From CAZYQW01 sp964649825 (GTDB taxonomy: Bacteria; Planctomycetota; B15-G4; JADJEK01): 64,000 bases of DNA. Position numbers and translations under genes: made by a program. The notes beneath the pieces are model-generated. The model saw only the letters and a list, made by a program, of their open reading frames with translations. It was not told the DNA's origin and made no database searches. The stretch covers positions 62,001 through 126,000 of the forward strand of contig CAZYQW010000122.1 in NCBI GenBank assembly GCA_964649825.1, read 5' to 3'. Below, piece by piece: positions 36,514 through 44,688 of this stretch. Numbering within the stretch: the stretch's first letter is position 1; each line of letters starts with the position of its first letter.

Positions 36514-38940
36514 TCAGCTTCCGAGCCGCAGCTCGAGGCCGCGCGTCGATGACGCGCCGGCCGCCGCACCCGCGTCCACCTCGAGCGCCTGCAGGTAGAC
36601 CTTGGTCCCGCAGAGCGCGGTCACGTTCGGGATCGTTCCGGCGAGCGGGAGCCCGGCCACGGGGACGACGGGGAGCGCGATCGCCGCGTCCGGCGCGGCG
36701 AGGAGCGAACCGCCCCAGAATCCGGGGACGTCGACCGCCGAGAACCCGAGGAAGAGCAGCGCGTTCGTCGTCGTTCCGACCGAGTTGCCGAGCGTGACCG
36801 TGACGCTCGCGCCGATCACCGGCGCCGAGGACGCAAGTCCCGGCACGCCCAGCGTGCCCGGAAACCCGGCGCCGTACTCGGTCGCCGCCGCCGCCGCGCA
36901 CGTGGCGTCGCAGTCGATCTCGAGCGCCGGCGGGTCGGACGTCTCGCGGCTCGAGAACTGCGCGATGCGCTGCGCGTTCGAGTCGTCGAGCAGACAGAGC
37001 GTCACGACGCCGTCGCCCGCCATCTCGGCCTGAGTGAACGCGGTCGCGTCGAACGTGTAGTCGCCGAGCGCGCTGACCGAGACGACGTCGAGCTGCTGCG
37101 CGGGCGCGGGGCGCGTGTTCCACGTGATCCCGGTCTCGGTCCACGCGTCGTCCGTCACCGCGAACAGCTTGATCGGCAGGCTTCCGGCCGGCGACAACCC
37201 GGCGAGCCGCACGCGCAGCCGCGCCGCGGTGCACGGTCCCGGCACGCCGCTCACGTCGAAGCGGAGGTACGCGATCGCGTTGCCCGGGTTCGCCGACGAA
37301 CGCACGAACAGGATCGGCTCGCCGCCGAAATTGGTCGCGGACTGCGCGCCGTCCCGGACGTACGCGTCGGCGTTCGGCGCAACCTCGGTCGGACCGGTCA
37401 CCACGGCGACGGTGTGCGTGAACGGCGCGGTGTCGTCCCCCACCGCGTTCGTCGCCTGCACCGTGAACGCGTAGTCGCCGGCGGTGGCTGGCACGCCCGA
37501 GTAGACGCCGAGCGGCGAGAGCGCGAGGCCCGGCGGGGGGCTGCCGCCGACCACCGACCACGTGATCGGCGTGGTCCCGCTGGCGAGGAACGTCGCGCTG
37601 AACGGTTGGCCGATCGTCGCGTTCGCGATCGACGCGGGGCCGATGATCGTCGGCGCCACGGGCGGACCGCCGGTGACGGTGATCGTGACGACGTTTCGCG
37701 CCGTGTCGCCGGCGTCGTCGCTCGCGACGACGGGCACGTCGTACACCCCGGGCGCGGTGAAGACCTTCACGGGGTTCTGGTCGAACGAGAAACACCCGTC
37801 GTCGAACGTCCACGCGTACTCGGTGACCACGCCGTCCGCGTCCTGTGCGGAAGCGTTGAAGTGGACGACGAGCGGCGCCGCGCCGCTGGTGACGTCGGCG
37901 CCGGCCGCGAGCGCCGGCGCCGAGCCCGGCGCGTCGGCGCGGAGGAACCACGGCGTCGTCGTCGGATCGGTCTTGAAGAACGCGAGCAGCATCGACGCGA
38001 CCTTTGTCTCGCCGGAGATGGACGGGTGCGTGAAGTCGCCCTCGGTGTCCGCGCAGAACCACTGGAAGCCGTCCGAGCGCGGCACCTCGCCGTCCGCCCA
38101 CAGGTACGGTCCCCACGACAGCCACGGCACGACGCCGGTCTCCGGGTCGAAGTCGAGCGACGCGTCCCCGCCAAGTTGCTTCTCGATGAGCCCGCGCACC
38201 GCGAACGCCGACTCGTACGCGTACGGCTCGGGGTTGAGCGCCATCGTCACGTCGATGTAGGCGCGCGTGCGGCTGGACAGGTAGCAGACGCGGAGGTGCG
38301 GGTACTTCGCGCGCAGGTTGTGGACGATCGCGTCGAGGTCGTCCTGCAGAGCCTGCGCGTGCGCGGGGAACGGACCCAGGCTGGACGGCCCCGCCTCGGC
38401 TTGCTTGATCCACGCCACTTGCACCTGCGCGGACGTGATCCCCGCCGTCGCAAGCCGCTGGTCGAGCACGCTCCATACGCTTGCGTTCGGATCGACCCAC
38501 GCCGACGCGGGCTTGCCACCCTGGGCGCCGTTCACGATGACGAGCCGCTGGTTCTTTGTCGGGTCCGCGTCGGCGCGCGGCTTGAACGCGTGTCCGCCGC
38601 CGTCGAACTCCTGGCTCGTGTTCGACATCCCGATCGAGATCATCCCGATCGAGCCCGCCGCGTCGACGGTGCCCGCGGCGTTCCGCGGCGTCACGTAGGA
38701 CTGGACGATGGCGAGTCCGCTCGCCTCGTGCGCGGCAGGCCGGACGCTGGTCCCGTTCGGGTAGAGGCCGCCGACGTAGCCCGCGACGTACGTGCCCGGA
38801 CCGAGGTCGTTCAACGGCACGATTCCTACGCTCGTCAGCGAACAGTCGCGCGCGAACGCGGCGGCGGCGAGCCACAGAGCCGATGCAGCGACGACCGCCG
38901 TCACAGCGCGCGGCGCGGGTCGCATCTCCTCGGTCGACAT
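36514..38940 (-). CDS. Large secreted multidomain protein (PKD, Ig-like, DNRLRE-like, shared C-terminal domain)
   Basis: 808 residues from ATG with GAGGAGAGA upstream. A signal (VTAVVAASALWLAAAAFARD) is followed by an N-terminal domain of about 340 residues (VIVNGAQGGKPASAW, LRVCYLSSRTRAYID, GDFTHPSISGETKVASML) that resembles a SGNH-like esterase fold in outline: NGAQGG and a late DFTHPS could be active-site blocks. Then come a PKD-like domain (ADGVVTEYAWTFDDG), a putative Ig domain (SPLGVYSGVPATAGDYAFTV), a DNRLRE/CBM-like beta domain (DAYVRDGAQSATNFGGE) and the shared beta-rich C-terminal domain. Probably an exported carbohydrate- or surface-binding hydrolase. Confidence 0.75.
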   Translation of the reverse strand: MSTEEMRPAPRAVTAVVAASALWLAAAAFARDCSLTSVGIVPLNDLGPGTYVAGYVGGLYPNGTSVRPAAHEASGLAIVQSYVTPRNAAGTVDAAGSIGMISIGMSNTSQEFDGGGHAFKPRADADPTKNQRLVIVNGAQGGKPASAWVDPNASVWSVLDQRLATAGITSAQVQVAWIKQAEAGPSSLGPFPAHAQALQDDLDAIVHNLRAKYPHLRVCYLSSRTRAYIDVTMALNPEPYAYESAFAVRGLIEKQLGGDASLDFDPETGVVPWLSWGPYLWADGEVPRSDGFQWFCADTEGDFTHPSISGETKVASMLLAFFKTDPTTTPWFLRADAPGSAPALAAGADVTSGAAPLVVHFNASAQDADGVVTEYAWTFDDGCFSFDQNPVKVFTAPGVYDVPVVASDDAGDTARNVVTITVTGGPPVAPTIIGPASIANATIGQPFSATFLASGTTPITWSVVGGSPPPGLALSPLGVYSGVPATAGDYAFTVQATNAVGDDTAPFTHTVAVVTGPTEVAPNADAYVRDGAQSATNFGGEPILFVRSSANPGNAIAYLRFDVSGVPGPCTAARLRVRLAGLSPAGSLPIKLFAVTDDAWTETGITWNTRPAPAQQLDVVSVSALGDYTFDATAFTQAEMAGDGVVTLCLLDDSNAQRIAQFSSRETSDPPALEIDCDATCAAAAATEYGAGFPGTLGVPGLASSAPVIGASVTVTLGNSVGTTTNALLFLGFSAVDVPGFWGGSLLAAPDAAIALPVVPVAGLPLAGTIPNVTALCGTKVYLQALEVDAGAAAGASSTRGLELRLGS

Positions 38941-39016
38941 CGATTCTCTCCTCGATGAACGGGACGCCGGGCAGGCGGCGCCCCGATCATACGCAGAATG
39001 CAAACATGACGGACGA

Positions 39017-39426
39017 TCAGCGCGCCGTGATCGAGCCGCGCCCGGCCCCCACATCAGCCGTCCCCTGCCGCGTCGAGGCGTCGAGCTGCAGCACGACCGC
39101 GTCGATCTCGCACGCGTAGACGGTCCGCGCATCGGGCGAGAGCGTCAGCGAGAAATGGAGCTCGCCGACGCGATCGGGCCGCTCGCGGCCTTGCTCGAGT
39201 CACCGGGTGAGGACGAATCGCGATGTCGACTCGGATCACGTCGGGGCGCGTCGCCGAGCGAGTGATCCGGGCTGATCTCCACGTCGCGCAGAAAGCCGCG
39301 CACGAACCCGATCGCCGCGGCCTTCGCCGATGCGAGGCGCCGGGCCGCATCGACGTCCAGGGGAGCCAGGACGCGGAGTCGGTCCGGATCGCCGCTCACG
39401 ATCCCAACGTCCCTCGTCGCGTCCAT
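39017..39426 (-). pseudogene. Probable frameshifted gene of unknown family
   Basis: Coding-like sequence continues across three minus-strand frames: MDATRDVGIVSGDPDRLRVL with ASAKAAAIGFVRGFLRDVEI, then (second frame) VIRVDIAIRPHPV, then (third frame) GELHFSLTLSPDARTVYACE and IDAVVLQLDAST, ending at 39017. Each piece has the GC3 bias of this genome and none is complete. At least two frameshifts are needed to join them. Family not recognised; it may alternatively be a sequencing or assembly error. Confidence 0.45.
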
Positions 39427-39501
39427 GCCCAGTCCGGCGCCCGACGCCCCCTTGACCCCTCGCACGAGGGATCGCTAAGGTTGAGGCCTGCTACGCGACG
39501 A

Positions 39502-39577
39502 GCGGGTGTAACTCAGTTGGTAGAGTGTCAGCTTCCCAAGCTGAATGTCGCCGGTTCGAGCCCGGTCACCCGCTCCA
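39502..39577 (+). tRNA. tRNA-Gly (anticodon CCC)
   Basis: A full cloverleaf: acceptor GCGGGTG (39502-39508) pairs with CACCCGC (39567-39573); D-arm TAACTCAGTTGGTAGAGT; anticodon stem TCAGC/GCTGA with loop TTCCCAA, giving anticodon CCC at 39535-39537; T-arm with TTCGAGC. Discriminator base T, then encoded CCA (39575-39577). It reads codon GGG. It borders the stretch of broken genes on its right side. Confidence 0.93.
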
Positions 39578-39826
39578 ATTCATCCCTCGCATCGGATCGC
39601 AACGCGCCGCACGGAACGGCATGTCGGGCGGTCTGGGCCATTCCGATTCTTCCTCTTCCAATCCGTCGGTTTCGCAAGACGTCGCGACGGATGGACCCGT
39701 GTCGCGGGCCGGTTGCAGCAAGGTCGGTGCGAGTCGCCGATGCTGCGCTCGACTCCGGAGCGCTGGCGCCGATGTCCGGGCTACCGTCGGAACCGCGCGA
39801 TGCACGGACGGGCAACCAGTGTGGTG

Positions 39827-40240
39827 ATGGAACCAGATGGGAGCGATCCTGGACACTCCGCAGCGGACAGAGTCGTCCGGCTGACCTGGTTGCTCGCGGG
39901 CGTTCCTGCCTTTGCCTACAGTATGTTGTGGTTGTGTGTGTTGGAGGGCTTGGCGATCTACGGCTCTTTTCCCGTGCACAACCGAATCCTCGTCGATGGG
40001 TGGGCTGCGACTGGGAAGATCATCTACGTCGGCTACGATCCCAAGACCCTGGTCAGCTACCCGCTGCCGTCCATTGCCCTGATCGCCACGCTAGTAGCGA
40101 TCCTGTTGTTTCCGTGGACCCTGCTGGTCGCACGACCGCAACGGAGGATGCAAGCCGTACTTTTCCTGGTCGGCTGCGTCTGCATCGCCCTCCAGTTCAC
40201 CCTCGACCCCTTCCAACTCGTCGAATGGTACCTCGACTGA
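39827..40240 (+). CDS. Small integral membrane protein of unknown function
   Basis: 137 residues with three predicted membrane helices (about 15-40 LLAGVPAFAYSMLWLCVLEG; 75-98 LPSIALIATLVAILLFPWTL; 108-125 AVLFLVGCVCIALQFTL). The local base composition is lower in GC than the neighbours, as expected of foreign or poorly expressed DNA. No family recognised. The ATG at 39827 is one choice; another in-frame ATG at 39800 is possible, neither has a strong Shine-Dalgarno. It lies 250 bp after the tRNA. Confidence 0.55.
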   Translation: MEPDGSDPGHSAADRVVRLTWLLAGVPAFAYSMLWLCVLEGLAIYGSFPVHNRILVDGWAATGKIIYVGYDPKTLVSYPLPSIALIATLVAILLFPWTLLVARPQRRMQAVLFLVGCVCIALQFTLDPFQLVEWYLD

Positions 40241-40692
40241 AGGCCGCTGTAGCCAAGCGGAACGGGAGGCGTTCGGGCTCGCAGGATTGAGGTCCTTTAT
40301 CGTCGCCCCTCCTTGAATGTGCAGGCGCCCGCCTTCCCCGATCAGGACGGGCGTCGCGGCTCCGGGCGGGGGACGGCGGCGCGCGTCCGCTGGGTCCTAC
40401 GTGAGTCACCGACCGGACTCCCGGTCATCTTCGGTGCCGTGGACACCCACCCGCCCGCAGCGACCGCCGGTCGCCCGAACCGCGGCTCGCGGCCCCGACG
40501 GGCGTCACCGGCAGATTTGCACGGTTCTCGACCGCCGCCTTCCACCAGAGGCTCCTCCGCCCGCTATCCCTTGGCGCCCACGCTCTCCCTCTGGCTGCGA
40601 CCGCCGCCGATCCACGCCGGGTGGTAACGTCCCGATCGCGCCGCGGCCGGCCCCGCGTCGAGGACCGGCGGCGCCACGAACCGGAGCCGACC
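40241..40692. other. Gene-free stretch
   Basis: About 450 bp after the membrane protein gene. The reading frames present are Arg/Pro/Ala-rich and look like frame shadows. Bases 40243-40310 carry a few tRNA-like phrases but no foldable cloverleaf. I see no promoter, terminator or repeat that I would defend. Confidence 0.4.
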
Positions 40693-40950
40693 GTGCCTCG
40701 CGCTAGACGATGCGACCTCCTCTCCACGCTCGACGACGGGCAGCGTTCGCGGGTCCTCGGCGAGTTGCTCGACAGCCACCCGGAGCTGCGGGAGGAGGCG
40801 CGGGTGATCGCGGAGTTCATCGTCGGCGACGTCTCCGCGGAGGACATCGCCGCGGACGTGGCGGATCGGGTGACCGGGTTGGATCCCGGCGATCTCGGGG
40901 AGCGGGCCGGCGCCCGACCGGGCAGGTCGAGGTCGAGTTTGGCGTCGTGA
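40693..40950 (+). CDS. Truncated small helical protein of a conserved family
   Basis: 85 codons from GTG: PRARRCDLLSTLDDGQRSRV, LGELLDSHPELREEARVIAE, DVSAEDIAADVADRV, GLDPGDLGERAGARPG. I recognise the pattern from small proteins common in Actinobacteria, which continue for a further ~40-60 residues after the RAGxxPG phrase. Here the frame runs straight into antisense sequence of the broken kinase gene (about 40925) and stops. It is therefore probably a 3'-truncated gene acquired by transfer. Function of the family unknown. Confidence 0.5.
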   Translation: MPRARRCDLLSTLDDGQRSRVLGELLDSHPELREEARVIAEFIVGDVSAEDIAADVADRVTGLDPGDLGERAGARPGRSRSSLAS

Positions 40951-43228
40951 TCCTCCGGCTCGCGGAGCGGAAAGTCCTGTCGGTCCGCCGGGTCCCACGA
41001 CGTGTCCTTCCTGCGAGGACGTGCAACCAACGGAAACGACTCACCGCCCCATTGCCGGAGATCTTCCGGCGACACCCGGCCGCCGTCCTGCGGTCGGAGA
41101 TCGGCCCGACGCCGTGATCTCGCTCAGATTGCCCGCCACGTCGAACAACCCGTCGGGGCTGACGTCGGCGGGGTACGAGCCGACCGGTTGGACCCATGAC
41201 AAGTAGCGCTGTCAATCCAGCGCGTTCGTCGCGTCGCGCGAGAGCGTCGGATCCGGACGGTACTGCGCGCGCTCCGGGTCGTGGAGGTTCGCCAGCGCGC
41301 GAAGATCGTCCGCGGTGCGCGGGTCGTCCCACGGCGTCAGCCGGCCCTCGACGCCACGCGCCGCCCGCTGCCACTCGGTTGCATGCAACAGCCGCTTGCC
41401 GGCCCAGGCGGCGTACGCCTCGACGTCGAAGAAGGTCACGCAGCAGACCGGCATGTCGTCCGACGCCGCCTGCCAAACGTCGCGATGGCCCGCCGGCCAC
41501 GCTCGCGGCGGCGGACGGCCCGTCGCGTCGAGGAAGCGCCGGTACTCGCGGTTCGTGACCTCGAAGCGATCGACGTAGAACCCGTCCAGGTCGATCGTGG
41601 TCGCCGACGACTCCGTGTTCGCGCCCGCCGCGAACCGCCCCGGCTCGATCCGCACCATCCCGTCGACGACCACGCTCTCCGTGCGCAGATGAACGGTCGG
41701 CAGCTCGTACGCGGTCGCCATGTCGAACGCGCGGATCAGCTCGCCGGAGCGACCGTGGGGACCCTCGAGGAAGACGCGGTAGTAGCCGATCCGGATCGGG
41801 TGCTCGAGGAGCGGAGTCGTCCCGAGCTCTTCCGGCTCGGCGTCCTCGAGCGGCTGGAACGTCACCGGGTCCACGCGGATCGCCCGCACGACCGCCCCCA
41901 GGCGCGCGGCGCGAACCGCGGTGTACACGAGGCGCGCGACCTCGTCATCGCCACGGAGCATCGGGGTCGTCCGCATCGATCCGGGGATGGCGCGCACCGC
42001 CCGGTCCAGCACCACCTCCGCGGCCCGGGCGACATCGACGCGGACGCCCTGGAGGCGCCGGTGCTTCTCGTCGTCGAGCGACGTCCGCAGCGTCATCGCG
42101 CTGACCGCGCGGGAACACTCCTCCAACTCTCGAATCGCCGCGACGGGGCCGTCGGTCACGGCGTCGATCGACTGCAGCCGCAAGATCACCTGGTCGATGT
42201 CACCATCGTCGGCGCGCGCGGTTCGCCAACGGAGCGACCCGAACGTCGCGAAGAACGCGACGATCGCCGACGCCGCCGCGGCCACTGGGACACGCCGGCG
42301 ATACACCCACGGCCCCAGCTTCTCGACGAGCCCCGGCGGCTTCGCGAGCGGCGACTCGTGGCGCACGACGCGCTCGAGATCCTCGGCGAACTCCTCCGCA
42401 GTCGCGTAGCGGCGCCGGCGGTCCTTGCGCATCGCCTTCAGCAGGATCGTCTCGAGATCCCTCGGCACCGTGCGGTTGCGGCGCGTGATCCTCTCGGGCT
42501 CGCGCCCGCGGATCGCGGTGAAGACGTCCTCGTCCGTGTCGCCATCGAACGGCACGTGGCGCGTCAGGAGCTCGTACCCGACGACCCCGAGCGAGTAGAT
42601 GTCGGTGCGATGATCGATCGTCATCCCGCCGAGCCGCGCCTGCTCGGGGCTCATGTAGTACGGCGTGCCCCGCGGAAGCCACGTCCGCGTCTCTCGCAGA
42701 AGGTCGCGCGCGATGCCGAAGTCGACGATCCTCGGCTCGCCGTTCTCGTCGAGGACGATGTTGCTCGGCTTCACGTCCCGGTGCGCGGCGCGTGTGGAGC
42801 GCCCGGGCCACCTTCGCGAGCAATCGCGCCACCGCCGGCGTGGAAGCCCACGCCGTCCGCGTCCGCGTCCGAGCCCGGGATCCGGACCGCCCGGTCCCCG
42901 GTGCGCGCGTCTCGGATCAGGTCCGCGACGCTTCCTCCCGCCGCGTACTCCATCACGAAGAAACGGACGTCGTCCGCGACGCCCGTCTCCAGCACGCGGA
43001 CGATCCCGGGGTGATCGAACGAGCGGATGCGATCCGCCTCGTCGATGAAATCGCGGGCGGCGCCCCGGGTGAGCGCCGGCGTGTCGCGCAGGATCTTGAT
43101 CGCGACATTGGCGCCTGAGTCCGTGTCGACGGCTCGATACACGATCCCTTCCGCCCCGACGCACGGCGCCGCGTGACGGGACCCGCCCGCGAAATCGCCT
43201 TTTTCGGCGTCCCTTGGTCTTGCCGCAT
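40930..43228 (-). pseudogene. Decayed protein kinase with FGE-like C-terminal domain, multiple frameshifts
   Basis: Kinase parts are clear but scattered over three frames: VYRAVDTDSGANVAIKIL and FFVMEYAAGGSVADLI in one; VARLLAKVARALHT in a second; then AHRDVKPSNIVLDENGEPRI, GTPYYMSPEQARLGG, a membrane helix and an FGE-like domain (DGFYVDRFEVTNREYRRFL) in a third, stopping at 41212. FGE sequence then resumes in other frames (VGSYPADVSPDGLFDVAGNL; ESFPLVARPRRKDTSWDP). Thus about five shifts are needed (near 43165, 42840, 42790, 41210, 41085). The start may be ATG 43228. An active HRD is retained, so decay looks recent, or these are assembly errors. Confidence 0.7.
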
Positions 43229-43382
43229 CCCTCGGACGGCGGCCCGAGCCCCCCGCTCCCGCCCGCTGCGCCCTTTTCTCCGATTCCGGTGGGAGTCGGC
43301 CGCCCGCGTCGCGCTCCCTTTGTAAGACGCCCGCGCGGCCGCGGCGGAACCCGCCGCCGCGCCCAGAGAGAAAGGAACCATC

Positions 43383-44642
43383 ATGCTGCTCCGTCCGCTC
43401 CTCCTCAGTGTCCTGCTTGCGGCTTCCGCCGCCGGCGCCGGCAACGTCCACGTCGTCCCGCCGGGCGGCAACCTGCAGGCCGCGATCGACGCCGCGGGGG
43501 ATGGAGACCTCATCCGCGTCCAGCCCGGACCGTCGCACGGCAGCATCCTCATCCAAGGGAAAGGGCTCTCGCTCGTGGGTGACGGCGGCCCGTTCACCGT
43601 CTTCACGGTCACGGTCCACAACACGCAGGCCCACCAGCCCGTCACGATCCACGGCATGCGCGCGAACCCGATCTTCATCGGGCAGCAACCGATCTACACG
43701 CAGGAGCCCCTTCGGATCCTCACGTGCAACGGGCCGGTCGTGGTCGAGGACTTCGTCGTCCCGCCGGGAGCGGAGTTCGGTATCCTCACCGCCGGGGGCT
43801 GCATCATCGATGACAGCTCCTCCGTCGCTCTGGTCCGGTGCGAGATCGTCGCCTCGCGCAACGCCGTGTCCGCGCCGATCGGGCTGCTGGCGACCGACTC
43901 GAGGGTCGCGCTCTACGACTGTGACGTGACGGGCGGAGACGGCCGGGACGCGGTCACGGTGTTCGGTCCCATCGGGCTCTTTTCCACCGACGGCGGCCTG
44001 GGCGCCGAGTTGCGCGGCGACTCGGAGTTGCTCTGCTCCGGCACAACTATCCGCGGTGGCCAAGGAGGGGACGGAGCGCAGGAATCGGTCGGGTCCTGCG
44101 ATCTTCCTCCCGCGGACGGCGGCGACGGCTTGCGCGCCCCCTTCGGCTCGAAGCCGACGCTGCGCCTGCTCGACAGCCAGATCTTGCCCGGAGCGGCCGG
44201 CACGCCGGCGCTCACCTGCCCGCCGACGGCGCAGCCGGGTCAGGCGTTCTACGCCGGTCCGTGGCTCACGATCGAAGTGATCAACGAATCGGCGCGGTCG
44301 CTCGTCGCCGACGCGATCATGAAGGAAGCGTCGAACGGATCGATCTCGTTGACCGGCGCACCCGGTGAGCTGGCGTTCCTGCTGATCTCGCCGACGCTGG
44401 ACGTGACGTACGTTCAGGGTCTCGCCGGCACGCTGGTCCCCGCGTTCCCCTTGATCCTCGCGCCGGTCGGCACGCTCGACGCGGCCGGGAACCGTACGTT
44501 GAGCGTGCCGGTCCCGACGAACGCGATTCCGCCGGGCTGCGGGTTCGTCCCCGTGCTCGTGCAGATGCTGGTGGCCGGAACCTCGGGCACGGGCGTGCTC
44601 GGCAGCGCGAGCGTCGTGGCGCTGCTGCCGCAGGGCGCGTGA
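43383..44642 (+). CDS. Secreted beta-helix-like protein with shared C-terminal domain
   Basis: 419 residues. Signal LLRPLLLSVLLAASAAGAG. Residues 20-270 have the opening of parallel beta-helix proteins (VHVVPPGGNLQAAIDAAGDG, LIRVQPG) and repeating short strands with stacked turns (VALVRCEIVASRNAV, VALYDCDVTGGDG). The C-terminal ~140 residues form the beta-rich domain shared with other secreted proteins here, though divergent (ELAFLLISPTLDVTYV). Beta-helices often bind or cut polysaccharides, but no catalytic residues are evident. AAGGA is eight bases before the ATG. Convergent with the kinase gene. Confidence 0.75.
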   Translation: MLLRPLLLSVLLAASAAGAGNVHVVPPGGNLQAAIDAAGDGDLIRVQPGPSHGSILIQGKGLSLVGDGGPFTVFTVTVHNTQAHQPVTIHGMRANPIFIGQQPIYTQEPLRILTCNGPVVVEDFVVPPGAEFGILTAGGCIIDDSSSVALVRCEIVASRNAVSAPIGLLATDSRVALYDCDVTGGDGRDAVTVFGPIGLFSTDGGLGAELRGDSELLCSGTTIRGGQGGDGAQESVGSCDLPPADGGDGLRAPFGSKPTLRLLDSQILPGAAGTPALTCPPTAQPGQAFYAGPWLTIEVINESARSLVADAIMKEASNGSISLTGAPGELAFLLISPTLDVTYVQGLAGTLVPAFPLILAPVGTLDAAGNRTLSVPVPTNAIPPGCGFVPVLVQMLVAGTSGTGVLGSASVVALLPQGA

Positions 44643-44688
44643 CTCGAGCAACGCGGACGGAGGAGCGAAAGACGCGCCTCCTGAGTCA
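44640..44688. terminator. Imperfect hairpin between convergent stops
   Basis: TGACTC at 44640-44645 pairs with GAGTCA at 44683-44688, and an inner GGAGGAGCG pairs with CGCGCCTCC with one mismatch. The stop codons of both convergent genes lie in the outer stem. No T-run, so terminator function is uncertain. Confidence 0.4.

Noticed and set aside
36155..38875. Long alternative minus frame overlapping the PKD-domain protein gene
   Set aside because: Arg-rich shadow frame; the chosen frame has a signal peptide, PKD and Ig-like domains. Only its last part (36155-36500) has no better competitor, and it shows no family resemblance.
40243..40310. tRNA-like phrases (GTAGCCAAGCGG and an anticodon-like stem)
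   Set aside because: No acceptor stem pairing and no proper T-arm; cloverleaf cannot be formed.
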